From Chthoniobacter sp. (GTDB lineage Bacteria > Verrucomicrobiota > Verrucomicrobiia > Chthoniobacterales > Chthoniobacteraceae), in the NCBI GenBank assembly GCA_021414005.1, contig JAIOPH010000027.1:248001-312000 (forward strand): DNA of 64,000 bases, read 5' to 3'. Of this stretch, positions 35,924 through 44,547 are shown in pieces. The position numbers were made by a program, and so were the translations under genes. The notes beneath the pieces are model-generated. The model did not search any database, had not been told where the DNA came from, and worked only from the letters and a program-made list of their open reading frames with translations. Position 1 is the first letter of the stretch. Every line of letters starts with the position of its first letter.

Positions 35924-37149
35924 CAGTTTGTTTTTTTGAGTTGTTTGAGTTCCGCCATCGCCTCCGCGAGTCCCTTGCCGACGCCACCGAGAATTTTCGC
36001 CGAGCCGAGGTAGTGGAATTCGAGGTTGGAAATCCCTTTCTCCAGCACCAGCCGCTCGCGCTCCGTGAGATCCTCGGTACGCATTTTTTCCAGCGCCGCT
36101 TTTTCATCGGCGGGTGTCAGGTTGCTTTCCGCGGCGAGCTTCTTCGCGCGCTGCTTGATTTCGTTATCCTTCGCCTTCGCCGCGGTCAGCTCGCGGTCCC
36201 AATACTTCTCGGCCAGCACCGTTGCGACATTGCCTTTGAACTCCGGCAACTGCGCCGGAGCCGCCATCGCATCGCGGAAGTTTTGGTGCGTCACCTTGTA
36301 GCGCTGCTGGTCGGCACCATACTCCGCCGTCGGCCCGCCGACGCCGAGCACGCCGATGACGAACGGCAGCTTCGGCGCGTTCAAATCCCGCCGCACATCG
36401 CGGATGAAATGCGCCATCGCCACGCTGTAGGCATCGTAACCGCCGGGTTTGTCGCGGTTCGGATAGGTGCTGCCATCCACGAGGTCGTTCCACCCCTGGA
36501 ACCACGCGAAGCCCGCAAGCTCGTAGCCCTGCGCGGCGTCGTAGTCCGGCACCACGTGCTTGATGTCGGCGAGAACGGATTTCACGTGCTCAACCATGAG
36601 CCGGTAGTAAACGCCCATCTCCTTTTCCTTCTCCGCCTTGATGGCCGAGATGTCTTTGCCTTGCTTCTGAAAGTTCGCGAGCTGCGTCTCATTGAAGACA
36701 TAAGGGCCAGCGCTCGGCGGGCGGAAATCAGTATTCAGACTCTTGCCGCCCCACGCGGTTTTGATGAGCAGGATGGGCGCATTCGTAAGTTTTTCCATGT
36801 AGATGCCAAAGGTGAACTCCGGTCCGATCTTCGGCCCACCCTGACTCGCGCCGAAGCCAGCGGTCAATTTCCCCGTCTGCACCGTGTCGGCGCTGCCGAG
36901 CGATGAAATCCACACCCGCTCACAGACCTTCGGCTTCCCATCCGCGGCCAGCATTTCTGCGAGCATCGGCTTCGTTCCCGGGTCCATCCCGATGTGCTCA
37001 AAGGTGCTCACCTTGGCGTGGCCCTGCATGTTCGACTGCCCCGCCAGGATGTAAATTTGCAGCGGCTTCTTTTCGGCAGCGTAAGTTTGGCCGCAAAAGC
37101 ACGCAGCGAGCGCGAGGAGTGGGAGCAGGAGGTTGAGCGATGCTTTCAT
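35923..37149 (-). CDS. Sialate O-acetylesterase-like (SASA) exported esterase
   Basis: 408 residues with a signal peptide (to about 24). The nucleophile motif YILAGQSNMQG puts serine at 39. Next come GPEFTFGIYM, LIKTAWGGKSL, DFRPPSAG, the AGFAWFQGWNDLVDG oxyanion/Gln block, and the C-terminal FHYLGSAKI with the likely catalytic histidine. It should remove O-acetyl groups from sugars outside the cytoplasm. It is closely similar to the esterase at 57435-58637. The C-terminal 70 residues are Lys/Glu-rich and helical. Confidence 0.92.
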   Translation of the reverse strand: MKASLNLLLPLLALAACFCGQTYAAEKKPLQIYILAGQSNMQGHAKVSTFEHIGMDPGTKPMLAEMLAADGKPKVCERVWISSLGSADTVQTGKLTAGFGASQGGPKIGPEFTFGIYMEKLTNAPILLIKTAWGGKSLNTDFRPPSAGPYVFNETQLANFQKQGKDISAIKAEKEKEMGVYYRLMVEHVKSVLADIKHVVPDYDAAQGYELAGFAWFQGWNDLVDGSTYPNRDKPGGYDAYSVAMAHFIRDVRRDLNAPKLPFVIGVLGVGGPTAEYGADQQRYKVTHQNFRDAMAAPAQLPEFKGNVATVLAEKYWDRELTAAKAKDNEIKQRAKKLAAESNLTPADEKAALEKMRTEDLTERERLVLEKGISNLEFHYLGSAKILGGVGKGLAEAMAELKQLKKTN

Positions 37150-37221
37150 GGTTGGGTTGAGTGTCGTTGCGAGGTTGCAGCTGAGACCGGCCGATCTGCC
37201 CGTTTGGGTCGGCGAATGATT

Positions 37222-37325
37222 CTATTTTTCAAAAGCTCCACCATCGTTTCGCCCATGGCGAGGCCGAACATCCATGTAGGCATTGGCTCTGCCCCCGGAG
37301 TGGCCGTTTCCACTGTCGCCACGGG
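37222..37325 (-). pseudogene. Relic of a SASA esterase C-terminus
   Basis: Two frames together read SGNGHSGGRANAYMD and FGLAMGETMVELLK, then a stop at 37222. The intact esterase at 60995 ends GSGNGHYGGNAETYMDIGEA and MGKAMLNLLES, so this is the same C-terminal segment with at least one frameshift. The upstream 37330-37500 holds no recognisable continuation. Confidence 0.6.
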
Positions 37326-37537
37326 CCATTGGCAGGAGGACGATCCACGCCCCGAAATCGCACAGCCGCACCAGCACCGCAGGCACCGGCCCGCCGTTCG
37401 CGTGAACGCAGCGCGGGCGTGGCTTGCACCAGACAGGACCGGGCTCACGGAGCCCCGCGCCACTGGCGGGGGGCGCGCTGGATCGCTCGCCATTCTGTTT
37501 GTTCAGGATCATGAAAAGTTGTCCTCGGCGTGGGGAT

Positions 37538-37569
37538 GAAAGCCGGGCGGCACCCACCGCCCGGCTTTC
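37538..37569. repeat. Perfect 13-bp hairpin followed by short repeats
   Basis: GAAAGCCGGGCGG and its exact reverse complement flank a six-base loop CACCCA. No T-run follows, so it is not a classical intrinsic terminator, though it may act on transcripts of the esterase or the strand-repeat gene. The nine bases ACCACTACG recur just downstream at 37571, 37592 and 37636. Confidence 0.6.
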
Positions 37570-37713
37570 GACCACTACGGGGTCCAGAGCCACCACTACG
37601 AGACCCTGAACCTCCCATGAAGGGGGGCCGGAGCCACCACTACGAAACTCCGGACACCCACATTCCAAGGACCAACGCCAATCAGCCCTGGAAAAATGTC
37701 GCTCCAATGCAGA

Positions 37714-37761
37714 TTGGACTTCAGTCCAAAGGAAACACCGGGCGTTTGGACTAAAGTCCAA
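37714..37761. repeat. Two copies of the palindrome TTGGACTnnAGTCCAA
   Basis: Copies at 37714-37729 (centre TC) and 37746-37761 (centre AA) have identical seven-base arms and are 16 bases apart. They lie just downstream of the stop of the minus-strand strand-repeat gene, and could be a repeat element, a protein-binding pair or a transcript-end hairpin. Confidence 0.6.
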
Positions 37762-37775
37762 GCTACTTTACGGGT

Positions 37776-40700
37776 TCACGCCTGACGGCGCCTCCGGTTC
37801 AGCACCCCGAGCGCGCCGACGAGCAGCAGGCCGAGGGTGCCGGGCTCGGGCACGGTGGCGGCACCGCCGAAACCGGGAGCTTTGCCGCCGCCGCCGGTGA
37901 AGGCGCCGGAAGCCAGCCCGCTGGTGAATGTCACCGTCGCGCCCGCCCCGATGCTCAGCGAACTCAGCGTCTGGCTCACGCTGCCAAACCGCAGCTTGGT
38001 GGCAGCGCCTCCGGCCGTATCCGTCACCGTCACCACCGAGGTGCCGCTGCCAATGGTGCCGTTCACATTGGTCGTGCCGTCTTGGGCCACGAGGGTGCCG
38101 TAGGTCTGGTTCGCACCATTCAGGTCCAGGGTACCGGTGCCCACTTTGGTGAAAGTCGTCGCCGTGCCGTTGCCTGTGAAGGTGGTGTCGCCATTGTTGG
38201 CTCCCACGCTCAGGGAATTGGTCCCGGCGTTGAGGTCGTCCGCCCCGCTCAGGCCACCGAGATTGTAGGTATTGGTTCCCGCCACGGTGAAGGTCACGCT
38301 TTGCGCTCCGGCGGAGCCCGTGTTCAGGGTGCTGGCCTGCACCGCGTTGACATGCGCCAACGCCAGCGTGCCGCCGCCAACGGTTGTCGTGCCGGTGTGA
38401 GCATTGGCCTGGCTCAAGGTGGCAAGGCCACTGTAGGTGGCGTCGAGAGTGAACCCGCCCGTGCCGTTGGTCGCCCCGCTCTGGGCAAAGTTGCCATTGC
38501 CGGTGAGCGTGGGGGTGAATCCCGCATTGGTGACCGCGCCGAGGGTCAACTGCGTCGTGCCTCCACCCACCGGGTTGGTAATGTTGAAGGTGGATGCGCC
38601 GCTCAGGGTGGTGGCGGCGAAAATCAGCCCGGCCGTGCCACTGGTGACGTTGCCGCCACCGACCGTGAGCGTGCTTGCACCGATGGCAAGGGTGCCCATC
38701 GTATAGTCCACGCCAGAACCCGCTACGCTCTTCTCCGAAAGAATTGTCATGCTCCCGTTAACGGTCGTGTTCTTACCGAAATTCCGCGGCGTGGTGTCGT
38801 TGAGGTCCAGCGTGGTGTTGGCATTCAAAGTCAGCGTGACGGTACCGGCACCGAACACCTGGTTGTTGCCAGATCCCGCCAGGGTGCCGCCGCTGAGGAC
38901 GATCGTGCCGTTGGTGTAGCCACTGCTACCGAATGTCAGGTGGAGCGTTCCCGGACCGGTTTTAGTAAGGGTGCCGGTGCCGTTCAGGTTGCTGCTGCCG
39001 TTGAAGGTCAGAATGGCGTTGGGATTATCCACCTGGATCACGGCCCCGGTCCCGCCGATGGTCCAAATTCTGTTAGTAGAAGCGGTGCCGCCGGTGTACT
39101 CCAAGGTCCCCGTCTCCCCGTTCGCGCCAAGTTGTGTGCGCACTGCATTGCTTCCGCTCGCACCCATGGAACCGGAGGTGCTTGCGTCGTTCACGGTAGC
39201 AACTACAAGCGTGCCGTTTTGCACAATCAGAGCCCCGGTGAAGGTATTGTTGCCGCTCAGGGTCAAGGTGCCCGCGCCGGCCTTCGTGAGGGCAAATCCG
39301 CCGCTAACTTGATTGGTAGCACTCAGGGTGCGATTGGTGCCAACAGTCCAAGTCTGATCGGCACCGAGGGCGGCCTTGACGTTCACGGTGTTATCCCCAG
39401 CCGTGGTGTCCACCACAATCCCGCTGGTGGACGAGGCCGGGGTGATCGTCAGGGTGCTGCTGTTGGCGCTGCCAATGGTGACGGCGGCGGCTCCGGCATC
39501 AAAGCTCAGCGTCTTGACGGCAAAATCCGCCGCCAGATCGACGGATCCAAGATTGCCCGGTGCGGGCGAGATGGTGGAGAAATGCACGTCCGTCGCCGAA
39601 CTGGGAAGGATTCCGACCACGACGCCACCGGAGGCAGTCGTATTCCAGTTGTTCACGGTGCCCCAGTCACCGCTGCTGGCACCCGACCAGAAGGCAGTGG
39701 GGATGCTGGCCGCGGTTGAGGTCCAGATGAGTCGTTCGTTGCTGCCGGAGACAACCGTCGTGAAGGCACCCTCGCCCGTGATGATGTTGTTCGATCCCTG
39801 CTGCACGCCATTGATGAAGATGCTAATGTTGCTGGCATCGAACGCGGTCGAGACACCGCCGGTGATGATGTTCCAACTTTGGTTGGAATCCCAGAAAGCG
39901 GTGGTGAAGTCGGTGCTGATGCTGGTGAAACTTAGGTTGAGTTTGGACCCGGTGCTGGCGGTCGTGTCGAGCGTCAGGCTCCCGCCGGTGATATTGGCCA
40001 CACTCCAGTCGGTGCCTGCGGTGCCGCTGGCGTTCGCGGTACTGTTGCTCCAGTTGAAGATGCCTCCTCCACTAATTGACAGACCGGCGGCTTGAGTGAG
40101 GGTGCCGGGGCTGGTCGTTCCGGGGCTATAGATACCGCCGCTTTGGATGGTGGTGGCTCCGCCGATGGTGCCGGTGCCGCCGAGGGTGGCAGTACTGGCG
40201 ACGGTCACAGCACCGGTGGCGGACGATTGGTTACCGTTGATATAGAGCCCGCCGACGTTCACGTTGGTCGCGCCGGTGTAGGTGTTCGCGCCGGAGAGGG
40301 TTTGTGTGCCAGCCCCGGTCTTGGTCAGGATCATATTTGCCGCACCGTTGGCGATAGCACCGGAGTAGCTGTAGCTCTTGCCTGTGCCAGGGTTTAGAGT
40401 CAGGTTGGCTATCACCCCATAGCCGCCGGACACGGTGTTGATAACCCCTCCTGTCGCAGCAAAGTTTTTATTGCCAATAAGACCACCGAGCGTTAGGCCA
40501 GTTCCTACGGTGGTGTGGATTCTAAGGCCGTTACCAGCCCCCCCATTCCCCACTGAGTCTCCAAGGATGCTGTTCGTAGTGTCGAGTGCGCTGTTTTGTA
40601 GCGCAAGAGCATTATCAAGCCGGAGAACGCCACCGCTCACAATGGTCGAACCGCTGAACGTGTTTGCTGCACCCATGGCGCTGAACCCTGCCGTTTTTTG

Positions 40701-41333
40701 TTCGTAGGAGATGGTGCCTGCGCCATCAGAAATGATTCCGGCAAAAAACGTCGTCGGGCTGCCACCGCCGACGGAACTGTTGGTGATCGCCAAGTTGCCG
40801 CTGTTGCTGGCTCCGCTTTTGACAGTGATGGTGTTGAGGGTTAACGACTGGCCATTAGCCAAAACACTAACAATATCGAGTGAGTCCATCAGTTCTATCC
40901 CCACATTGTTGACAATGTTCTTTCCGCCGTTAGCTACATTGATCTGGGCGTTAGTGCTGCCGGTGTTGTCCAAGGTCAGCACGGCGCCGCCACTGGGGCT
41001 GAAAGTCAAGGTTCTGCCGCCTTGGCCGAGGTTCCATACGCCAAGTGTGTGGCTTGAGTTCATGGTGATGGTCCGGTTTGAAGAGGAAAGGGAGAGTGTG
41101 AAAGTCCCCGTCGCGCCCACGCCGTCGGCTACGTTTATCCCACCGGACCAGTTTGCTGCCGTTTCATAAGTGCCGCCAGCGGTGTTTGACCACGTCCCGT
41201 CGGTAGCCAATGCATTCCCGGTTCCGAAGGTCAGCGCCAGCAGCGCGGCGGCGGTGCCGAATAGGATCCGGCGGGAGGTGTGGCGCGCGCGGCGGGGTAC
41301 GCGGAGGACGGGATCAAGAGTGTCGGTTTTCAT
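37776..41333 (-). CDS. Exported strand-repeat protein with VPEP (PEP-CTERM) sorting signal
   Basis: 1,185 residues. The long N-terminal signal contains TAAALLALTFGTGNALA. Most of the body is autotransporter-associated beta-strand repeats (PATR), for example GAGTLTLSGNNTFTGALIVQ and GGGTLALAHVN, predicted to form a beta-helix. The C-terminus is VPEPGTLGLLLVGALGVLNR followed by RRR: motif, hydrophobic helix and basic tail, the PEP-CTERM pattern recognised by an exosortase. It has no beta-barrel domain, so it is not a true autotransporter. Likely a surface or matrix protein. No exosortase gene is in the window. Confidence 0.9.
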   Translation of the reverse strand: MKTDTLDPVLRVPRRARHTSRRILFGTAAALLALTFGTGNALATDGTWSNTAGGTYETAANWSGGINVADGVGATGTFTLSLSSSNRTITMNSSHTLGVWNLGQGGRTLTFSPSGGAVLTLDNTGSTNAQINVANGGKNIVNNVGIELMDSLDIVSVLANGQSLTLNTITVKSGASNSGNLAITNSSVGGGSPTTFFAGIISDGAGTISYEQKTAGFSAMGAANTFSGSTIVSGGVLRLDNALALQNSALDTTNSILGDSVGNGGAGNGLRIHTTVGTGLTLGGLIGNKNFAATGGVINTVSGGYGVIANLTLNPGTGKSYSYSGAIANGAANMILTKTGAGTQTLSGANTYTGATNVNVGGLYINGNQSSATGAVTVASTATLGGTGTIGGATTIQSGGIYSPGTTSPGTLTQAAGLSISGGGIFNWSNSTANASGTAGTDWSVANITGGSLTLDTTASTGSKLNLSFTSISTDFTTAFWDSNQSWNIITGGVSTAFDASNISIFINGVQQGSNNIITGEGAFTTVVSGSNERLIWTSTAASIPTAFWSGASSGDWGTVNNWNTTASGGVVVGILPSSATDVHFSTISPAPGNLGSVDLAADFAVKTLSFDAGAAAVTIGSANSSTLTITPASSTSGIVVDTTAGDNTVNVKAALGADQTWTVGTNRTLSATNQVSGGFALTKAGAGTLTLSGNNTFTGALIVQNGTLVVATVNDASTSGSMGASGSNAVRTQLGANGETGTLEYTGGTASTNRIWTIGGTGAVIQVDNPNAILTFNGSSNLNGTGTLTKTGPGTLHLTFGSSGYTNGTIVLSGGTLAGSGNNQVFGAGTVTLTLNANTTLDLNDTTPRNFGKNTTVNGSMTILSEKSVAGSGVDYTMGTLAIGASTLTVGGGNVTSGTAGLIFAATTLSGASTFNITNPVGGGTTQLTLGAVTNAGFTPTLTGNGNFAQSGATNGTGGFTLDATYSGLATLSQANAHTGTTTVGGGTLALAHVNAVQASTLNTGSAGAQSVTFTVAGTNTYNLGGLSGADDLNAGTNSLSVGANNGDTTFTGNGTATTFTKVGTGTLDLNGANQTYGTLVAQDGTTNVNGTIGSGTSVVTVTDTAGGAATKLRFGSVSQTLSSLSIGAGATVTFTSGLASGAFTGGGGKAPGFGGAATVPEPGTLGLLLVGALGVLNRRRRQA

Positions 41334-41522
41334 GGTTTGAGAGTCGTTTGGGTTTTAGGCTATGGTGAGAAAAGCGATTCCGTTGCCGGGCCTTTGAGCG
41401 GAGAGGTGGCTGTTCGAGACTGACGTGAATCGGCGTAGGTCAAGAGCCTTGGGATCAAGGGGAAAGATGAGCGATTGAGCCCACCTTTCCCCTCGTCCAA
41501 GCACAGATTATTTAGAGGCGAT

Positions 41523-43217
41523 TTAGCTGCGACGGCGGCGGCGCAACAGGGTAAGCATGCCGACGGCTCCAAGGATGGCGGTACCGGGTTCGGGAACCGT
41601 GGTGTAGCTCAGCACGAGATCGTTGTTGGAATTGGCGGTCGCCAGGCTCCAAGTGCCAGTGGTGACATCGGCGAAGCCGGTGGCATCAATCGTCCAGTTG
41701 GCGGCATCGAAGCCGGTGATGCCGCCGGTGGTAGTCACGATGGTCCACGAACGGTCGGTCTCGCTGAAATTCGGCACGTTGCCACCGACATTCAAGCCCG
41801 TCAGCGACTGCAGGTTCAAGCTGTAATTTCCGGAACCGCCGGAGAGTGTGAGTCCACCACCGATGCTGATCTGGTCAAAGGCAGTCCCGGCGACGGTCCC
41901 GGTGAAATCGTTGACCTGCCAGACATCGGTGAACGAGTTCCAAGTCTGGCCCACGGTGAAGGATTGCACGCCCGGGCTGTTGCCCGCCGAGAGGGTATCG
42001 CCCAAGTTGTCGAGCGTCAGTGCGGCAGCGATCGGGCCGGTGCCGCCGAGCACGGCGCGGTTCAGAATACCGGCCCCGTTGAGGGTAGGAGCGACGCTCA
42101 GGGCGGTGCTGCTATTGTAAACCAGCGCGGATCCCGCGGCAACGCTGATACCGCTGCTGGTATTGATCGAGCCGGATCCGCCGATGGCCAGAGTGCCGAC
42201 ATTGACGGCGGTCGCGCCGGTGTAGGTGTTGGTGCCGGTGAGCGTCTGCATACCGGAGCCGGTCTTGGTCAGGGTCATATTCGCCGCACCGTTGGCGATG
42301 CCGCCAGAGTAGCTGTAGCTCTTGCCGGTGCCAGGGTTCAGGGTCAGGGCGGCCAACGTAGCGTAGCCGTTAGTAGTGGTGTTGAAGACCCCTCCCGTCG
42401 CAGCCAAGTTCTTATTGCCAGTGAGACCACCAAGAGTCAAAGCGGTCGCCGCAGTCCCAGTGATCCTAAGGCCGACACTCGCGCTGCCAGTGACGCTGTT
42501 GGCCGTATCCAGCGCACTGTTTTGCAGGGCAAGGCTGTTGCCGAGGATGAGGGTGCCGCCACCGTTGGTGGTCGAGCCAGTGAAGGTATTGGCGTTGTTG
42601 AACTCCGCCCAGCCGTTTGTCTGGTTGAAGGTAAGGGTTCCGGTTCCGTCGGAAACCGTCGAATTGAATTTCGTCCGCGAGTTGGCGTTAGACGTGTTGG
42701 TGATCGTTAAGTCACCGTTGGTGCTGGAAAGACCGTTGGAAAAGAAAAACCCCTTATTACCACCAGCATCGCTGTTGGTGATGAGCAGATTGCTTTTAAG
42801 TTCGACCGGAACTGCGATGCTAGAGTTCTGCCCTCCACTTTTAAAAGTGATCTGAGCGTTGCTGCCATTGCCGTCCAAGGTCAGTATGGTACTACCTATG
42901 AGGTTCAAGTTTCTGTTACCACCGCCGTTACCGAGCTTCAAGATGCCTATTGTGCGGTTTGTGTCCAGAGTGATGCTACGGCTGGCGGTGAATGTGACCG
43001 TATCGAACGTCGCCGTCGCGCCCGCGCCATCGGCGATCGCATTGCCCGACCATGCAGTTGTGTTGTTACTCCAGAGGGCATCGCCGTTTAGGATCCACGT
43101 CCCGTCGGTGAATGCCAGCGCCGATCCCGATCCGAGGGTAAGCGCCAGCAGCGCGGCGATGGAGTCAGCCAGGAAGGAACGGGGGAGTGTGGATGTTTTG
43201 ATTGCGGTTGTCTTCAT
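41523..43217 (-). CDS. Second VPEP-sorted strand-repeat protein
   Basis: 564 residues, parallel in layout to the neighbouring 1,185-residue protein: signal (DSIAALLALTLGSGSALA), strand repeats with ANTFTGSTTNGGGTLILGNS and the same LTLNPGTGKSYSYSGGIANG segment as its neighbour, a non-repeat region (about 390-530), then VPEPGTAILGAVGMLTLLRR and a basic tail. The two probably arose by duplication. The upstream region is divergent with the regulator gene at 43414. Confidence 0.9.
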   Translation of the reverse strand: MKTTAIKTSTLPRSFLADSIAALLALTLGSGSALAFTDGTWILNGDALWSNNTTAWSGNAIADGAGATATFDTVTFTASRSITLDTNRTIGILKLGNGGGNRNLNLIGSTILTLDGNGSNAQITFKSGGQNSSIAVPVELKSNLLITNSDAGGNKGFFFSNGLSSTNGDLTITNTSNANSRTKFNSTVSDGTGTLTFNQTNGWAEFNNANTFTGSTTNGGGTLILGNSLALQNSALDTANSVTGSASVGLRITGTAATALTLGGLTGNKNLAATGGVFNTTTNGYATLAALTLNPGTGKSYSYSGGIANGAANMTLTKTGSGMQTLTGTNTYTGATAVNVGTLAIGGSGSINTSSGISVAAGSALVYNSSTALSVAPTLNGAGILNRAVLGGTGPIAAALTLDNLGDTLSAGNSPGVQSFTVGQTWNSFTDVWQVNDFTGTVAGTAFDQISIGGGLTLSGGSGNYSLNLQSLTGLNVGGNVPNFSETDRSWTIVTTTGGITGFDAANWTIDATGFADVTTGTWSLATANSNNDLVLSYTTVPEPGTAILGAVGMLTLLRRRRRS

Positions 43218-43288
43218 ATGGTTGATAGAGGGCTTCGTGCTGGTTTGGTTTGGTGTAGTTGAGATTTTTGATTTAGGGTGTCTTCCGC

Positions 43289-43303
43289 GCGCACAACGTG
43301 CGC
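43289..43303. promoter_or_regulatory. Palindrome GCGCAC-AAC-GTGCGC, candidate operator
   Basis: Perfect six-base arms around a three-base centre in the 196-base divergent region between the strand-repeat gene (minus) and the GntR/LacI regulator (plus). The place and dyad symmetry fit an operator for that regulator; there is no experimental or comparative support here. Confidence 0.35.
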
Positions 43304-43413
43304 ATGGGAGGCCCTAAAATTATTTCATCCATCGCTAATTCGCCCACCTTCCGAGGAACACAAATTTTTCTTTTCTTCCAAACTCCCCCCTTTTGGGATA
43401 CAGTTGGAAAGCT

Positions 43414-44490
43414 ATGCAACCCGTTCGACTTCTCTCTGCTGCTGGCCAGGTCGCTGCACACCTGCGCGCTGAGTTGGAGAAGGGGGCGTTGAGTGGCAAG
43501 ATGCATGGGGTGGACCGGCTGGCGGCGGATCTCGGGGTCAACAGCAAGACCGTGGCGGCTGCGCTGCAGCAGCTCGAGCAGGAAGGTCTGCTGGTGGGGC
43601 AGGGTCAGGGCCGCAAGCGCCTCATCGTCCAGTCCAGCGATGTCGTCATGCGTCCGCGACGGGTGGCCATCCTGTCCTCCGATCCCAGTGACCGGCAAAC
43701 GGATTACATGGTGGAACTCCAGCACCAATTGGAAGACGCGGGACACAGTGTCGACTACGCCGACCAGTGCATGGTCGAATTGGACATGGATTTGCGGCGC
43801 ATCGCCCGGATGGTGGAGAAGACCGAGGCGGACGCCTGGTTGGTGGTTGCCGGCTCGCGTGCGGTATTGCAGTGGTTCTCGGAGCGGTCGCAGCCGGTCT
43901 TCGCCCTGTTTGGGCATTGGCGTGGGCTGCCGATCGCAGGCACCGGGCCGAACAAGGTGCCGGCGATTAGGACGGCAGTGCGGCTGCTGATCGAACTTGG
44001 CCACCAACGCATAGTCATGCTGGTCCGCCCACGGCGGCGGTTGCCAACGCCGGGGGTGCCCGAACAGGCATTCCTCGACGAGTTGGAAGCTCACGGACTG
44101 ATGCGCGGCCGACCCGATCACTTTAACCTGCCAGACTGGGAGGAAACCGTGGAAGGCTTGCACCATATCCTCGGCGAGCTGTTCCGGGTTACACCGCCCA
44201 CCGCACTGATCGTCCAGGAAGCCGCAATTTTTGCCGGGACGCAGCAATTTCTCGCCCGGCGACGCATTCTGGTACCCGAACAGGTTTCACTGGTCTGCGC
44301 GGATCCCGATCCCACCTTTGCCTGGTGTAGCCCGTCGATCGCTCATATCCGCTGGGACAGTCGCCCGTGGGTGCGCCGGATCGTGCGCTGGGCGGCGACG
44401 GTTAGCCATGGCGGCCAAGACCTCCGGCAAATGTTGAACCCAGCGGAGTTCGTCCGCGGCGGAACGATCGGACCCGCGCCCCTGCGCTGA
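43414..44490 (+). CDS. GntR-type HTH regulator with LacI-like ligand-binding domain
   Basis: 358 residues from ATG 43414; a TTG seven codons upstream is less likely. The N-terminal winged helix has VAAHLRAELEKGALSGKMHG and DRLAADLGVNSKTVAAALQQ LEQEGLL, a GntR arrangement. From about residue 85 a periplasmic-binding-like domain follows (RRVAILSSDPSDRQTDYMVE, LIELGHQRIVMLVRP, PEQVSLVCADPDP). This hybrid is frequent in Verrucomicrobia next to sugar genes. It is the only plus-strand gene between 28 and 62 kb and the obvious candidate to control the esterase/sulfatase genes in response to a sugar. Confidence 0.85.
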   Translation: MQPVRLLSAAGQVAAHLRAELEKGALSGKMHGVDRLAADLGVNSKTVAAALQQLEQEGLLVGQGQGRKRLIVQSSDVVMRPRRVAILSSDPSDRQTDYMVELQHQLEDAGHSVDYADQCMVELDMDLRRIARMVEKTEADAWLVVAGSRAVLQWFSERSQPVFALFGHWRGLPIAGTGPNKVPAIRTAVRLLIELGHQRIVMLVRPRRRLPTPGVPEQAFLDELEAHGLMRGRPDHFNLPDWEETVEGLHHILGELFRVTPPTALIVQEAAIFAGTQQFLARRRILVPEQVSLVCADPDPTFAWCSPSIAHIRWDSRPWVRRIVRWAATVSHGGQDLRQMLNPAEFVRGGTIGPAPLR

Positions 44491-44547
44491 AGTCGATCGC
44501 CGAGGGGAAGTGTCGGCTTGATCGGAATGCTCCGCCATCCGGCTCGT

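Noticed and set aside
28086..36107. Start of the giant gene at 36107 (119 extra residues)
   Set aside because: The extra part is Arg/Ser-rich, overlaps the esterase gene, and hides the signal peptide that begins at 35750.
38082..42710. Long plus-strand open frames opposite the two strand-repeat genes (up to 545 codons)
   Set aside because: They mirror the low-complexity Gly/Thr/Ala repeats of the minus-strand proteins; the composition is unnatural and no family text is present, whereas the minus strand has signal peptides and VPEP ends.
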